Assembly: GCA_964540515.1 (NCBI GenBank)
Contig: CAZIMS010000008.1
Span: 1 to 64,000, forward strand
From: JAOAGA01 sp964540515
Lineage (GTDB): Bacteria; CALINM01
DNA: 64,000 bases
Reading direction: 5' to 3'
The notes under the pieces were generated by a model. The model searched no databases. It was not told the origin of the DNA and saw only the letters and a list, made by a program, of their open reading frames with translations. Below are positions 17,571-26,277 of the stretch, piece after piece (position 1 is the stretch's first letter; each line of letters begins with the position of its first letter). Made by a program: the position numbers and the translations under genes.

Positions 17571-18593
17571 ATGAGAGATGAGCTTGTTCAAGCCGAGAAG
17601 ACTATCGATGATATAGAACTTGATAAAACCTTAAGACCTTCTTCTTTAGACGATTTTATAGGACAACCGAAAATAATTGAAAATCTTAAAATTTTTATCC
17701 AGGCTGCAAGAGAAAGAGGAGAAGCACTTGATCATATTTTGCTTTATGGACCACCAGGATTAGGTAAAACGTCACTATCAGTTGTAATAGCCAAAGAGAT
17801 GGCTGTAAATATTAGAATTACCTCAGGCCCAGTTTTAGAAAAGTCAGGTGATTTGGCAGCCATACTATCTTCTCTTTCAGACAAGGATGTACTTTTTATA
17901 GATGAGATACATAGATTACCCTCCGTTGTTGAAGAGGTTTTATACCCTGCGATGGAAGATTTTAAGATAGATATTAAGATTGGTCAAGGACCATCGGCAA
18001 GAAGCTTGAGGATATCATTACCGCATTTCACTTTGATTGGAGCTACTACAAGGGCAGGGCTGCTTACATCACCACTGAGGGATAGATTCGGTTTTATAGG
18101 TAGACTTGAATTTTATGATGACTTTGATTTAATTAAAATAGTAAGAAGATCTGCAAAGATACTTAACATTGAGGTAGATGAAGGAGGTGCCCTTGAGATT
18201 GCTAAGAGGTCTCGTGGCACACCTCGAATTGCTAATAGGATTTTGAAAAGATTAAGAGATTATGCCCAAGTTTTGGGAAGCGGCAGGATTGATCTTGAGA
18301 TAGCAAAAAAGGGTCTTTTTGCCCTTGATATAGATGAAGAAGGCTTTGACGCTATGGATAGAGAGATACTCTCAACAATTATAAATAAGTTTAACGGTGG
18401 CCCTGTTGGAATAGATACTTTATCTGTGGCAGTTAATGAGGAAAGGGAGACTATAGAGGATATTTACGAACCCTATCTTATTCAAAAAGGTTTTATCGCA
18501 AGAACCAAAAGAGGAAGGGTGGCTACTCCACTTGCCTATAAGTATCTAAAAATTGAAAATAAAAGTTGTCAAAACAGTTTATTTGATGATTAA
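17571..18593 (+). CDS. ruvB: Holliday junction branch migration ATPase RuvB
   Basis: 340 residues. AAA+ motor. RPSSLDDFIGQ at the N-terminus, Walker A LLYGPPGLGKTSLS, Walker B LFIDEIHRLP, sensor 1 region GATTRAGLLTSPLRDRFG with the Arg finger, and the C-terminal winged helix starting near GPVGIDTL. It ends the yebC-ruvCAB cluster. Confidence 0.97.
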   Translation: MRDELVQAEKTIDDIELDKTLRPSSLDDFIGQPKIIENLKIFIQAARERGEALDHILLYGPPGLGKTSLSVVIAKEMAVNIRITSGPVLEKSGDLAAILSSLSDKDVLFIDEIHRLPSVVEEVLYPAMEDFKIDIKIGQGPSARSLRISLPHFTLIGATTRAGLLTSPLRDRFGFIGRLEFYDDFDLIKIVRRSAKILNIEVDEGGALEIAKRSRGTPRIANRILKRLRDYAQVLGSGRIDLEIAKKGLFALDIDEEGFDAMDREILSTIINKFNGGPVGIDTLSVAVNEERETIEDIYEPYLIQKGFIARTKRGRVATPLAYKYLKIENKSCQNSLFDD

Positions 18594-18672
18594 AAAATAG
18601 TCAAATTGTTTTAGTTTTGTAGGATATTGCTAATTTTTTATCCATATTGGCATAAAAAATAGGCATAAACAA

Positions 18673-18688
18673 TGGCAAACAAATTGCA
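18673..18688 (+). promoter_or_regulatory. Sigma-54 promoter of glnA
   Basis: TGGCAA-N5-TTGCA has the exact -24/-12 architecture (GG then ten bases then GC). It lies 34 bp before the glnA ATG, and transcription would start near 18699. A second GGCAT pair just upstream (about 18649-18668) has no partner GC at the right spacing. GGAGG at 18714-18718 is the ribosome site. This fits nitrogen control through an NtrC-type activator. Confidence 0.85.
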
Positions 18689-18722
18689 ATGTATTTAATT
18701 AAAAAACAACACGGAGGTATTT

Positions 18723-20135
18723 ATGACACCAAAAGAAGTAGTTTCCTTTGCTAAGGAGCATAATGCAAAATCAGTCGATTTTAAGTTTATGGATTTTATT
18801 GGTACATGGCAACATTTTACAATTCCTATAGGTCAGTTCAATGAGGACATTTTTGAAGAGGGACTTGGTTTTGATGGGAGCAGTATTAGAGGTTGGAAAT
18901 CTATCCACGAAAGTGATATGCTTATTGTCCCAGACCCAACAACAGCCATTATTGACCCATTTATGGAAACTCCCACACTTTCTCTTATATGTAATGTTTA
19001 CGACCCTATCACAAGGGAGGCCTATGAGAGGGATCCAAGAAACATTGCTCAGAAGGCTGAGGCCTATTTAAAATCAACAGGTATTGCAGATGTTGCCTAT
19101 TTTGGTCCTGAGGCAGAGTTCTTTATCTTTGATGATATTAGATATGATTTGGCAAGTAACAAAAGTTTTGTCTTTATTGACTCAGTTGAAGGTATATGGA
19201 ACTCAGGTAGAGAAGAAGAGCCTAACTTAGGTTATAAGATAAGGCACAAAGAAGGCTATTTCCCTGTATCTCCTACAGATAGCCAACAAGAGATTAGAGA
19301 AGAGATGGTTAGAGTTATGGAGTCTGTTGGTATAGAGGTGGAGAGACAGCATCATGAGGTAGCAAGTGCTGGACAGGCAGAGATTGATTACAAGTTTGAT
19401 AGTCTTTTAAAGTGTGCAGATAAACTTATGTGGTTTAAATATATAGTTAAAAATGTAGCTTTAAATTTTGGTAAGACTGCTACATTCATGCCTAAACCAC
19501 TTTATGGCGATAATGGTTCTGGAATGCATACTCACATAAGTCTATGGAAAGATGGTAAGCCTCTTTTCGCTGGCGATCATTATGGTGGTTTATCAAAACT
19601 GGCATTATACTTTGTAGGTGGAATTTTAAAACATGCAAGAGCACTTTGTGCCATAACAAACCCAACAACAAACTCCTATAGAAGACTTGTTCCTGGTTTT
19701 GAGGCACCAGTTAATCTTGCCTATAGTAGCAGAAATAGAAGTGCTGCTATAAGAATCCCCATGTATTCTCCATCACCAAAATCGAAGAGAATTGAGTTTA
19801 GGACACCCGACCCATCATGTAATGGCTATTTAGCCTTCTCGGCTATGCTATTAGCAGGTCTTGATGGTATTGAGAATCAGATAGACCCAGGACAGCCATT
19901 AGATAAGGATATATATGCATTGTCTCCAGAAGAGCTAAAAGATGTCCCTTCAGCTCCTGGTTCATTACAAGAGGCTCTTAAGGCATTAAAAGAAGACCAT
20001 CAGTTCCTTTTAAAAGGTGGTGTATTTACAGAAGATGTTATTGATGCATGGATTACCTATAAGACTGAGAGAGAGTTTAATGCTGTTAACTTAAGACCAG
20101 TTCCGATGGAGTTTTTCCTTTACTATGATATATGA
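18723..20135 (+). CDS. glnA: Glutamine synthetase type I
   Basis: 470 residues. ATP-dependent synthesis of glutamine from glutamate and ammonia. Landmarks: FDGSSIRGW, GPEAEFFIFDD (metal-binding Glu), NGSGMHTH, TNSYRRLVPGFEAPVNLAYS, and RIEFRTPDPS. The segment DIYALSPEE aligns with the adenylylation loop and keeps its Tyr, so GlnE-type control is possible (GSI-beta class). It is preceded by a sigma-54 promoter and followed by a strong terminator, so it is monocistronic. Confidence 0.97.
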   Translation: MTPKEVVSFAKEHNAKSVDFKFMDFIGTWQHFTIPIGQFNEDIFEEGLGFDGSSIRGWKSIHESDMLIVPDPTTAIIDPFMETPTLSLICNVYDPITREAYERDPRNIAQKAEAYLKSTGIADVAYFGPEAEFFIFDDIRYDLASNKSFVFIDSVEGIWNSGREEEPNLGYKIRHKEGYFPVSPTDSQQEIREEMVRVMESVGIEVERQHHEVASAGQAEIDYKFDSLLKCADKLMWFKYIVKNVALNFGKTATFMPKPLYGDNGSGMHTHISLWKDGKPLFAGDHYGGLSKLALYFVGGILKHARALCAITNPTTNSYRRLVPGFEAPVNLAYSSRNRSAAIRIPMYSPSPKSKRIEFRTPDPSCNGYLAFSAMLLAGLDGIENQIDPGQPLDKDIYALSPEELKDVPSAPGSLQEALKALKEDHQFLLKGGVFTEDVIDAWITYKTEREFNAVNLRPVPMEFFLYYDI

Positions 20136-20162
20136 TTTTATTAGGTTAAGTTAAAATACTGC

Positions 20163-20217
20163 AAAAAGGTTGAGGTTAAGTAAAAATTTTTAGATACTTA
20201 GCCTTAACCTTTTTTTA
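20163..20217 (+). terminator. Intrinsic terminator between glnA and the convergent GT39-like gene
   Basis: A roughly 20-bp stem with G-U pairs: AAAAAGGTTGAGGTTAAGTA pairs with TACTTAGCCTTAACCTTTTT, with an AT-rich loop. It is preceded by A-runs and followed by T-runs, so it can serve both converging transcripts. Confidence 0.88.
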
Positions 20218-20255
20218 ATTCAACAGAAAATTAATCTTAATAGTAGTTAAGCTTT

Positions 20256-21650
20256 TTAAGGGCTGCTTCTAATTTCATAGAGGTAGAGTTCTGTTCCGGG
20301 AAAATAGAGCTCTTCTTTTCTAATACCTATAATATTTAGATAACCTAAGAATAACTCATTTTCTTGACGCCTAAAATCGGTAAATAAAACCCAGACTCTT
20401 TTCGATTTTTTTATTTTTTCAAGGGCCTTTTTATACTCAGATTGATCCCACATAGGCTTTATCTTTCTAATAGTTTCAATATTATGGAGAACGAATTTTT
20501 CTTTATAAAACTCAAAGATAGTGTCAATGCTATGGTGGATTGCCAGCAGGTCTCCTTCTTCTTTTTTTTCAGATATATATTTTAAAGCAGGCTTAATTTC
20601 TTGCTTACTCAAGTTATATTTTGCAATCTCAAATGAATTTTTTAAAGGAGGTGACATAAGAAATATCAAGAAAAAAACAAAAATAATAAATTTAAATATT
20701 TTGCTTCCCATTAGCTCAAAACTATAAAGTAGTATTATGTAATATAAAGGCACAGAAAAGACTAACAATCTCTGGTAAAGAGGGTATCTCCCTATGGATG
20801 ATGTTATAAGCATAAAAATCAAAACTAAAATAATAAATAAAAATAAATTTTTCCTTTCTTTGTACAGAGCAAATAAACCTGTGAGGGTGAAAAAGGTTCC
20901 TAAATAAAGGTTCTCTATATTTAATGGTCTGTCTAAGGCCCATAAAAAAGCTCTTTTATACCACCATAGAGTAGATGAAGATAGGGTTATTGGTGCAAAA
21001 TGGTCTGTCCAGAAATTTTTTATATAATCATTTTGTCCAGATTTTTTTAGAATAAGTATGTAATAGATAAAGAAACTAATTGTGGGAATTAGTGAGAAGA
21101 TTAATAGTTTTTTTAATCTTACAAAATCTTTTTTTGTTAAAAAGATTATTGTGAATGATGTGTAAATACTGGCAATTGTGAAAAAAGAAGGGTAGGAAAA
21201 CCAAAGTGCCAAAGCACATAGAACTGAATATTTAAATATGTTCTTTTCAAAATTTTCCAATAGCTTTAGAAAGGCTACAATAAGGATTGACGTTAGAAGA
21301 GCATCAAGAATATAGGGTTTTAACTCAATATTATAATAAATAAGATCAAAATTAAGATTAATGAGAATAATACCTGTCAAAATGGCAAGATAACTTTTAA
21401 AAATATTTTTTAAGAGATATAAAAAGATAAAGATTAATAATATCCCCGAAATTAAAGGAATGATTCTAAAAATATAATCTTCAGTGCCAAATAAAATTGT
21501 AAAAATTTTTTCAATGACAAGAAAGCCATAAGGAGCAACCTGATTGTAATCAAGAGGTTTAGCTAAGGCAATAAAATCTTTACTCACTATATTTAAGGCA
21601 ATACCTGCCTCATCAAGCCAGAAGGACCTAAAAAACAAAAACTGCCGCAC
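20256..21650 (-). CDS. GT39/ArnT-like membrane glycosyltransferase, start uncertain
   Basis: 464 residues from a GTG, with about ten or eleven membrane helices. The early motif RSFWLDEAGIAL followed by APYGFLVIEKIFTILFGTEDYIFR resembles the DE-containing first periplasmic loop of polyprenyl-phosphate-sugar transferases (GT39/GT83). This start lacks the usual first membrane helix. The same frame stays open for 44 more codons upstream and encodes a good helix (KALLFLVIAYGVFLRV). It contains no ATG, GTG or TTG; an ATC at 21755 sits behind GAGGTG. The true start may be non-canonical. Substrate unknown. Last gene of the truA cluster. Confidence 0.7.
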   Translation of the reverse strand: MRQFLFFRSFWLDEAGIALNIVSKDFIALAKPLDYNQVAPYGFLVIEKIFTILFGTEDYIFRIIPLISGILLIFIFLYLLKNIFKSYLAILTGIILINLNFDLIYYNIELKPYILDALLTSILIVAFLKLLENFEKNIFKYSVLCALALWFSYPSFFTIASIYTSFTIIFLTKKDFVRLKKLLIFSLIPTISFFIYYILILKKSGQNDYIKNFWTDHFAPITLSSSTLWWYKRAFLWALDRPLNIENLYLGTFFTLTGLFALYKERKNLFLFIILVLIFMLITSSIGRYPLYQRLLVFSVPLYYIILLYSFELMGSKIFKFIIFVFFLIFLMSPPLKNSFEIAKYNLSKQEIKPALKYISEKKEEGDLLAIHHSIDTIFEFYKEKFVLHNIETIRKIKPMWDQSEYKKALEKIKKSKRVWVLFTDFRRQENELFLGYLNIIGIRKEELYFPGTELYLYEIRSSP

Positions 21651-21748
21651 TCTTAAAAAAACACCGTAGGCAATAACTAAGAATAATAGAGCCTTAAGAA
21701 GCTTATTTATATTTTTATCGTTAAAATATAATTTATAAGTCTCTAACT

Positions 21749-22354
21749 TTAAGATTTTTTCTTCACCTCGGGTAGTTTAGGCATATATTTAAACATCCTC
21801 TGTAGGACCTTGTGAGCTATCTTATCCAAGTCTGGCTTAAATAAAGAGTAGCTTTCTTTTTCTTGATGCATAGACTTCCAATAGATAGTTCCCGTAGGAC
21901 CATCTATAAGCTTGATAGATATGGCTACCTCAGCAAATTTGTCTCCCAAATAATCTATATATCCCCATTTGCTGAACTCAGCTACGATGATGGTGTCTGC
22001 CATGAACTGATCAACAATCTTTTGAGAAATGTCTTTATCGGATATATTTAATGTCTTTAACTTTGAGTAAAAAGCCATAACAAGCTCTTGAAGCTCTTTG
22101 CTGTCATTCATTTGCTGTCTTCCATCCTCTGGTTTTATGATCCTTTCAAACTTTTTTGTGTTTATTAAATTATCATAAATTGCCTTTTCTGCTTTTGAAA
22201 TATCGTGGTCATAGCCAGCTGGCATTTTTACTGGTAATATTACCAAGACCTTAGGTTTAAAAATAGATGCAGTAGGAGATATTTCATTAAACTCTATACT
22301 TGAACAGGAAAAAAGTATTAATGATAAAAATGTTAGTAATGCTGCCTTTTTCAT
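21749..22354 (-). CDS. Lipoprotein of the CsgG/GNA1162-like type
   Basis: 201 residues from the ATG at 22354, which sits behind AAGGAGGA; an earlier in-frame ATG at 22393 lacks this. Lipoprotein signal with lipobox LILFSC. The mature part has the alternating strands of the CsgG/GNA1162-type fold (VLVILPVKMP, FERIIKPED, ADTIIVAEFSKWG, VAISIKLIDGPTGTIYWK). These families act at the outer membrane, and the exact role here is unknown. It lies between the deacetylase and the GT39-like gene. Confidence 0.65.
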   Translation of the reverse strand: MKKAALLTFLSLILFSCSSIEFNEISPTASIFKPKVLVILPVKMPAGYDHDISKAEKAIYDNLINTKKFERIIKPEDGRQQMNDSKELQELVMAFYSKLKTLNISDKDISQKIVDQFMADTIIVAEFSKWGYIDYLGDKFAEVAISIKLIDGPTGTIYWKSMHQEKESYSLFKPDLDKIAHKVLQRMFKYMPKLPEVKKKS

Positions 22355-22373
22355 GGAGTCCTCCTTTTGTATT

Positions 22374-23045
22374 TTAATATTTAAAAATAACATCTCTTAA
22401 TAAAACAGGTTTGTAATTTTTATCTACAATATATTCAAAAATCTTTGGAAAGGCAAATTTTATTTTCCAGCCTCTGCCATTTATATGGAAAATTAGTATT
22501 GTTCCTTCTTTAGTATTTCTTATGACGGTATTTATAAGCCGATCGGTTGAAAGATTTTTATCGGGGTCGCCACTTTCAAAACTCCAATGAACAATTTTAT
22601 AACCCATACTTTTAACAGTCTCTAATGCTTTCTCGTTATAATAACCATAGGGGAAGCGGAAATAAGTTGGTTTTTTACCAGTAATATCTGCAATTAGCTG
22701 TTCATTTTTTAAAACATCCTTTACAATATCTTGAGTAGATAGTTTTCTGAAATCTTGGTGACTATAAGAATGATTTTCTATCTGAATAAAAGGCAACTTA
22801 CTTATCCTCTTAACATCCTCAATATTTCTTTCTATAAACTTTCCGCTTAAAAATAAGGTTACAGGAACTTCCTTTGAGATTATAAAATCAAGCAAATCCT
22901 TATCAAAATATGCTGGTGTTTTTGTTTCACAGGCATCGAAGGTAATAGCAATAATTTTATCATTTGTATTAAGGGTGGTTATGACTCCAGCAAAAGTAAA
23001 TAAAAAGATAATTTTCAATGCTAAATATTTAGTAATAGACATCAT
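22374..23045 (-). CDS. Polysaccharide deacetylase (NodB domain), exported
   Basis: 223 residues: signal peptide, then a carbohydrate esterase 4 domain. Motif 1 is IAITFDAC (catalytic Asp), motif 2 HSYSH (metal His pair), motif 3 FRFPYG, and the last motif ILIFHINGRG with the catalytic His. It removes acetyl groups from a cell-wall or surface polysaccharide in the periplasm. The start overlaps truA by 17 nt. The Asp that usually follows the catalytic Asp (DD) is Ala here, with Cys next. Confidence 0.82.
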   Translation of the reverse strand: MMSITKYLALKIIFLFTFAGVITTLNTNDKIIAITFDACETKTPAYFDKDLLDFIISKEVPVTLFLSGKFIERNIEDVKRISKLPFIQIENHSYSHQDFRKLSTQDIVKDVLKNEQLIADITGKKPTYFRFPYGYYNEKALETVKSMGYKIVHWSFESGDPDKNLSTDRLINTVIRNTKEGTILIFHINGRGWKIKFAFPKIFEYIVDKNYKPVLLRDVIFKY

Positions 23046-23778
23046 AAAGATATAACCCCTGTGGAGGTGCCGTTTTTCCAGCCTTTTTTCTGTCTTTACA
23101 TTCTTTTATAAACACAAAATCTTCTGGACTAATCTTTCCTAACCCAACCTCAACCATAGTACCTATAAGAATTCTAACCATATTATGCAAGAAGCCATTG
23201 GCAGTGATTGTATAAATAATTAAATCCTTTACTTTCTCCCATTTTGATTCGTAAACAATCCTAACAGTATTTTTTCTTGTGCAGGCTGAGGCTCTGAAAG
23301 ATGCGAAATCATGGGTACCTAAAATGCAAGAGGCACAGATATTCATATTATCAATATGTAAAGGATAAGGAATATGCCAAACCCTATTAAAATCGAGGGC
23401 TGTGGGTTCCTTTCTATTTAAGATTTTGTAAATATAGGTCTTTTTTTTAGCTGAAAATATAGGATGAAAGTCAGAAGAGACATATTTGGCATCCTTAACT
23501 CTTATATCTTTAGGTAGAAAATGATTTAATCCAAATACATAAGCTTCTATGGGAAGCCTCCTTTGAGTTTTAAAAGAAAAATACTGATTTATAGCATGAA
23601 CCCCTGTATCGGTTCTTCCAGAACCTATTATTTTTATCTTTTCGTCTAAAAATTTTGAAAGGGTTTCTTCAATAACTTCTTGTATCGTTATCTGACCTAT
23701 TTGTTTCTGCCAGCCAAAATAATTAGTTCCATCGTACTCAACTTTTACCAACACTTGAAAAATATCCATAACTTGCAT
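23029..23778 (-). CDS. truA: tRNA pseudouridine synthase A
   Basis: 249 residues. Makes pseudouridine at positions 38-40 of tRNA anticodon arms. The catalytic Asp is in GSGRTDTGVHA; VEYDGTNYFGWQ at the N-terminus and FLHNMVRILIGTMVEVG near the C-terminus are signatures. An internal ATG at 23769 is an alternative start. First gene of the minus-strand cluster. Confidence 0.95.
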   Translation of the reverse strand: MQVMDIFQVLVKVEYDGTNYFGWQKQIGQITIQEVIEETLSKFLDEKIKIIGSGRTDTGVHAINQYFSFKTQRRLPIEAYVFGLNHFLPKDIRVKDAKYVSSDFHPIFSAKKKTYIYKILNRKEPTALDFNRVWHIPYPLHIDNMNICASCILGTHDFASFRASACTRKNTVRIVYESKWEKVKDLIIYTITANGFLHNMVRILIGTMVEVGLGKISPEDFVFIKECKDRKKAGKTAPPQGLYLYDVYY

Positions 23779-23828
23779 TTTAAATAAAGAAAGTTAAAAT
23801 TTAAATATAAAAAATTGGAGGTCTCTCT

Positions 23829-24017
23829 ATGAAGGTTTTTGTTAATGAAGATTTATGTATAGGTTGCGGGCTCTGTGTAGACACCTGTCCCGATATTTTT
23901 GAGATTGTAGATGATAAATCTATAGTAAGAGTTTCAGAGGTACCTAAAACTTATGAAGATCTTGTTAAGGAAGCAAGAGACAATTGTCCTGTTGATGCCA
24001 TTTCTATCGAAGAGTAA
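23829..24017 (+). CDS. Small single-cluster [4Fe-4S] ferredoxin
   Basis: 62 residues. CIGCGLCVDTCP supplies the first cysteines of a 4Fe-4S site and CPVDAI the last; the second cluster motif is absent. It acts as a low-potential electron carrier in the cytoplasm. GGAGG lies before the ATG. The stop codon directly abuts the stop of the convergent fdhD with no intervening base. Confidence 0.93.
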   Translation: MKVFVNEDLCIGCGLCVDTCPDIFEIVDDKSIVRVSEVPKTYEDLVKEARDNCPVDAISIEE

Positions 24018-24788
24018 TTAAATTAGGATTCTTTCTTTAGCATTATAAATGGTCATCTGATTACCCCTCACATAACCAACAACTGTTAGATTAAGTTTTT
24101 CTGCTATCTCAAGAGAAAGATCAGTAGGTGTTGAACGGGATACGATAATAGCGGCATTTATCTTTGCAGATTTTAGTAATATTTCAGAGGAAATTCTTCC
24201 GGTTGTAAAAATTATAGAATCTTCTGTGTTAATCCTATTTATCAAGCAGTGACCCACTATCTTATCAAGGGCATTATGTCTGCCCACATCTTCTCTAACA
24301 ACAAAATTTGTCCCATCGTAAAACCCACATACGTGCAACCCCCTTATATTCTTTGTGCCACGGTGAGTATTGATTTCTCTCATAAGAGCTATTATCTGTT
24401 TATAATCCCATCTTTTTTTTACCTCAGCAAATCTGCATTTTAAGGAATCTAAAGCAAAAAAGAATATGCTACCCTTACCACATCCTGTAGTTACAATTCT
24501 CTTTTCGTATAACCGCTCCTCAAGAGTAGTTATATCTGCCTCTATATGGATTTTAGTTTTATCTTTATCAAGTTTAATCTTTTTTATCTGATCGATATCT
24601 TCTATTAATCCCTCTGATTTGAGAAAACCTAATGCCAGCTCTTCTATATTATCAGGGTAAGATAGTAGGGTTATAAACTCCTTATCATTAATATATATGG
24701 TTAGAGGTCTTTCTGAAATTAAGGGTGTTTCAATCTCTTCAAAGTCTTTTCCGTTAAAATGTGTAGCCTTCCATAAATTTATCGCCAT
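24018..24788 (-). CDS. fdhD: Formate dehydrogenase accessory sulfurtransferase FdhD
   Basis: 256 residues. Passes sulfur to the bis-MGD cofactor of formate dehydrogenase. Landmarks: the catalytic-Cys loop TTGCGKGS, REDVGRHNALDKIVG, FTTGRISSEIL and VSRSTPT. The loop has one Cys rather than the CxxC of E. coli, a form also seen in other lineages. It implies a molybdenum or tungsten formate dehydrogenase elsewhere in the genome, an enzyme class that is often selenium-dependent. Confidence 0.93.
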   Translation of the reverse strand: MAINLWKATHFNGKDFEEIETPLISERPLTIYINDKEFITLLSYPDNIEELALGFLKSEGLIEDIDQIKKIKLDKDKTKIHIEADITTLEERLYEKRIVTTGCGKGSIFFFALDSLKCRFAEVKKRWDYKQIIALMREINTHRGTKNIRGLHVCGFYDGTNFVVREDVGRHNALDKIVGHCLINRINTEDSIIFTTGRISSEILLKSAKINAAIIVSRSTPTDLSLEIAEKLNLTVVGYVRGNQMTIYNAKERILI

Positions 24789-24873
24789 GAACTTATTATG
24801 GCAATAAATATTAATATTATCAAGCAGATGATTTTTGAAGGAAGTATATTCTTATTCTATGATGAAAATTATG

Positions 24874-25279
24874 TGTAATCCACAAATGATAATGTCCTAA
24901 ATGCCACAAATAGAAATGTCCTAAAATAATAATGATAAAATGTCCTCTTTTTGTAAAAAAAGGGGGGGCAAATTAAGCGAAAGGACATAATAACTATGAG
25001 CGTGAGGGAATTGAAGAGGTTAAGAGTGATAAACTGGTTTTTGTGCAAGGAGATAGACCAGAAGAAGGCTTAAGAGCTGTTAGGAGTAAGCACCCGGCAA
25101 ACAAGAAGGATGGCAAAAGGGGCATTGCGGAATGATTTTATCATAGCCCATAACAAAAAGCTTGCAAACCAAAGAAGAAATATATTCATCCAAAAGACCA
25201 CCATTGGATAAATAAAATTTCTTCTAAATAGGACATTTCTAAATGTGTAAAAAGCGGACATTTCTATTTGTGGTTTACA
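24874..25279 (+). mobile_element. Internally deleted insertion sequence relic (ISNCY/ISDol1-like)
   Basis: Ends are imperfect inverted repeats: left TGTAATCCACAAATGATAAT, right (reverse complement) TGTAAACCACAAATAGAAAT, both continuing into GTCC. Each end has a second internal copy of the AGAAATGTCC box. Inside is a transposase remnant whose middle is missing (next entry). About 406 bp remain. It lies at the boundary of the accessory block and directly upstream of fdhD. No target duplication is obvious. Confidence 0.7.
24996..25231 (+). pseudogene. Transposase remnant inside the IS relic
   Basis: From an ATG behind AAAGGA the frame reads MSVRELKRLRVI, then DQKKA, a TAA stop and ELLGVSTRQTRRM, which is the N-terminal HTH of an ISNCY-type transposase. 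In another frame further on, KKKYIHPKDHHW resembles the C-terminal tail of these enzymes. The whole catalytic middle is deleted, so it cannot transpose by itself. Confidence 0.65.
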
Positions 25280-25434
25280 ACCGCCAAAACCATATTTACA
25301 AATTCGATTCGCTTTCAATGATATATATGTTTGCTTGGGTTTTTATAATATATGTTATGAATAAGTAATAAGAAAAAAGCGTTACAGAAGCGGTAATGAA
25401 AAGACATCAATGCATTTTCTAAGAAAAGAGCCTA
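25280..25434. other. Intergenic stretch between IS relic and beta-barrel gene
   Basis: 155 bp of AT-rich sequence. No ORF, RNA or convincing terminator is seen for the minus-strand operon that ends at 25435. Together with 24789-24873, which would hold the fdhD promoter, and the IS relic, it makes up the 646-bp stretch without a functional gene. Confidence 0.5.
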
Positions 25435-26277
25435 TCAAAAACCGTAGGCAAAGCCTATATAACTCGTATGTGACTTAGATTTGCCAAGCTCGCCATCGGT
25501 AATGGTATAAGTATAGCCCAGATGAGTTGAGAAAGCCTGGCTTATATCGTAAGACAGGGTCAGGCTCATCATATTGCTGTCCACCTTATCCTTAACTATG
25601 TATTCGTTAAAGCTTCCAGAAAATCTTCTGTTTCTTCCTCTTCCAGAAAATATTGGGTCGGTCGCATAGCCGATTCCTCTGAATGAATAGCCCTGTGAAT
25701 ACTCATAACCAATTTCGGCATTTAATCTGTACGTCAAATTTGCCCCGCCGTAAATACCCACAGCGTGTTCTGTGAAGGAATAGGTATCTACTTTAGCAAG
25801 GCTGTTGGTATAGATATAATATTGGCCGAGATATACATTATCAGAGATCTTCTCTCTAATAGCTACTTTGCCGCCGTAAGCTATCGCTGACCTATCAGAG
25901 TCAGAAGCTATCTTAAATTTAACAAAAGGTGAAAGTTTTAATCTCCACGATGGATGAAGAAAATAGGCTATGCCCGGACTAAGCATCGCTTCTGAATAAT
26001 TTAATTCTTCTAATTCTCTATAGGCGGTGCTTGTCAAAGTTGCAGCAAGAAACCAATCGGCTCGCGCTTCCCCAGTAGGTTCTCTGTTGTAGCTTAAGTA
26101 AAGAGAAAGATAGCTGTCTTCTTGTTCGTCTTGGACTGATTGGTTGACGTTAGAATCATATCCTATTCTTGCCCCTACCTCTAATGAGGCATAACTAAGA
26201 GATGTAAAGCAAAGTAAAGTAAATAAAATAACTAAAGGCACTAAAGTTATATTGAATTTTATATCATCTGCCGCCAC
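25435..26277 (-). CDS. Outer-membrane beta-barrel protein
   Basis: 280 residues. N-terminal signal peptide (LVILFTLLCFTSLSYA) then alternating amphipathic strands rich in Tyr (LSLYLSYNREP, YLGQYYIYTN, LTYRLNAEIGYEYS, MSLTLSYDIS, STHLGYTYTIT), ending in aromatic GFAYGF as expected for BamA-dependent insertion. The GTG start at 26277 sits behind GGGGAGG and overlaps the previous gene by 14 nt. Third and last gene of the sigma-54 operon. GC is higher than in the genes outside the block. Substrate unknown. Confidence 0.75.
   Translation of the reverse strand: MAADDIKFNITLVPLVILFTLLCFTSLSYASLEVGARIGYDSNVNQSVQDEQEDSYLSLYLSYNREPTGEARADWFLAATLTSTAYRELEELNYSEAMLSPGIAYFLHPSWRLKLSPFVKFKIASDSDRSAIAYGGKVAIREKISDNVYLGQYYIYTNSLAKVDTYSFTEHAVGIYGGANLTYRLNAEIGYEYSQGYSFRGIGYATDPIFSGRGRNRRFSGSFNEYIVKDKVDSNMMSLTLSYDISQAFSTHLGYTYTITDGELGKSKSHTSYIGFAYGF

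Noticed and set aside
25070..25318. 82-codon minus-strand ORF over the IS relic
   Set aside because: It crosses the IS terminal repeat and the transposase remnant on the other strand; no domain or ribosome site.
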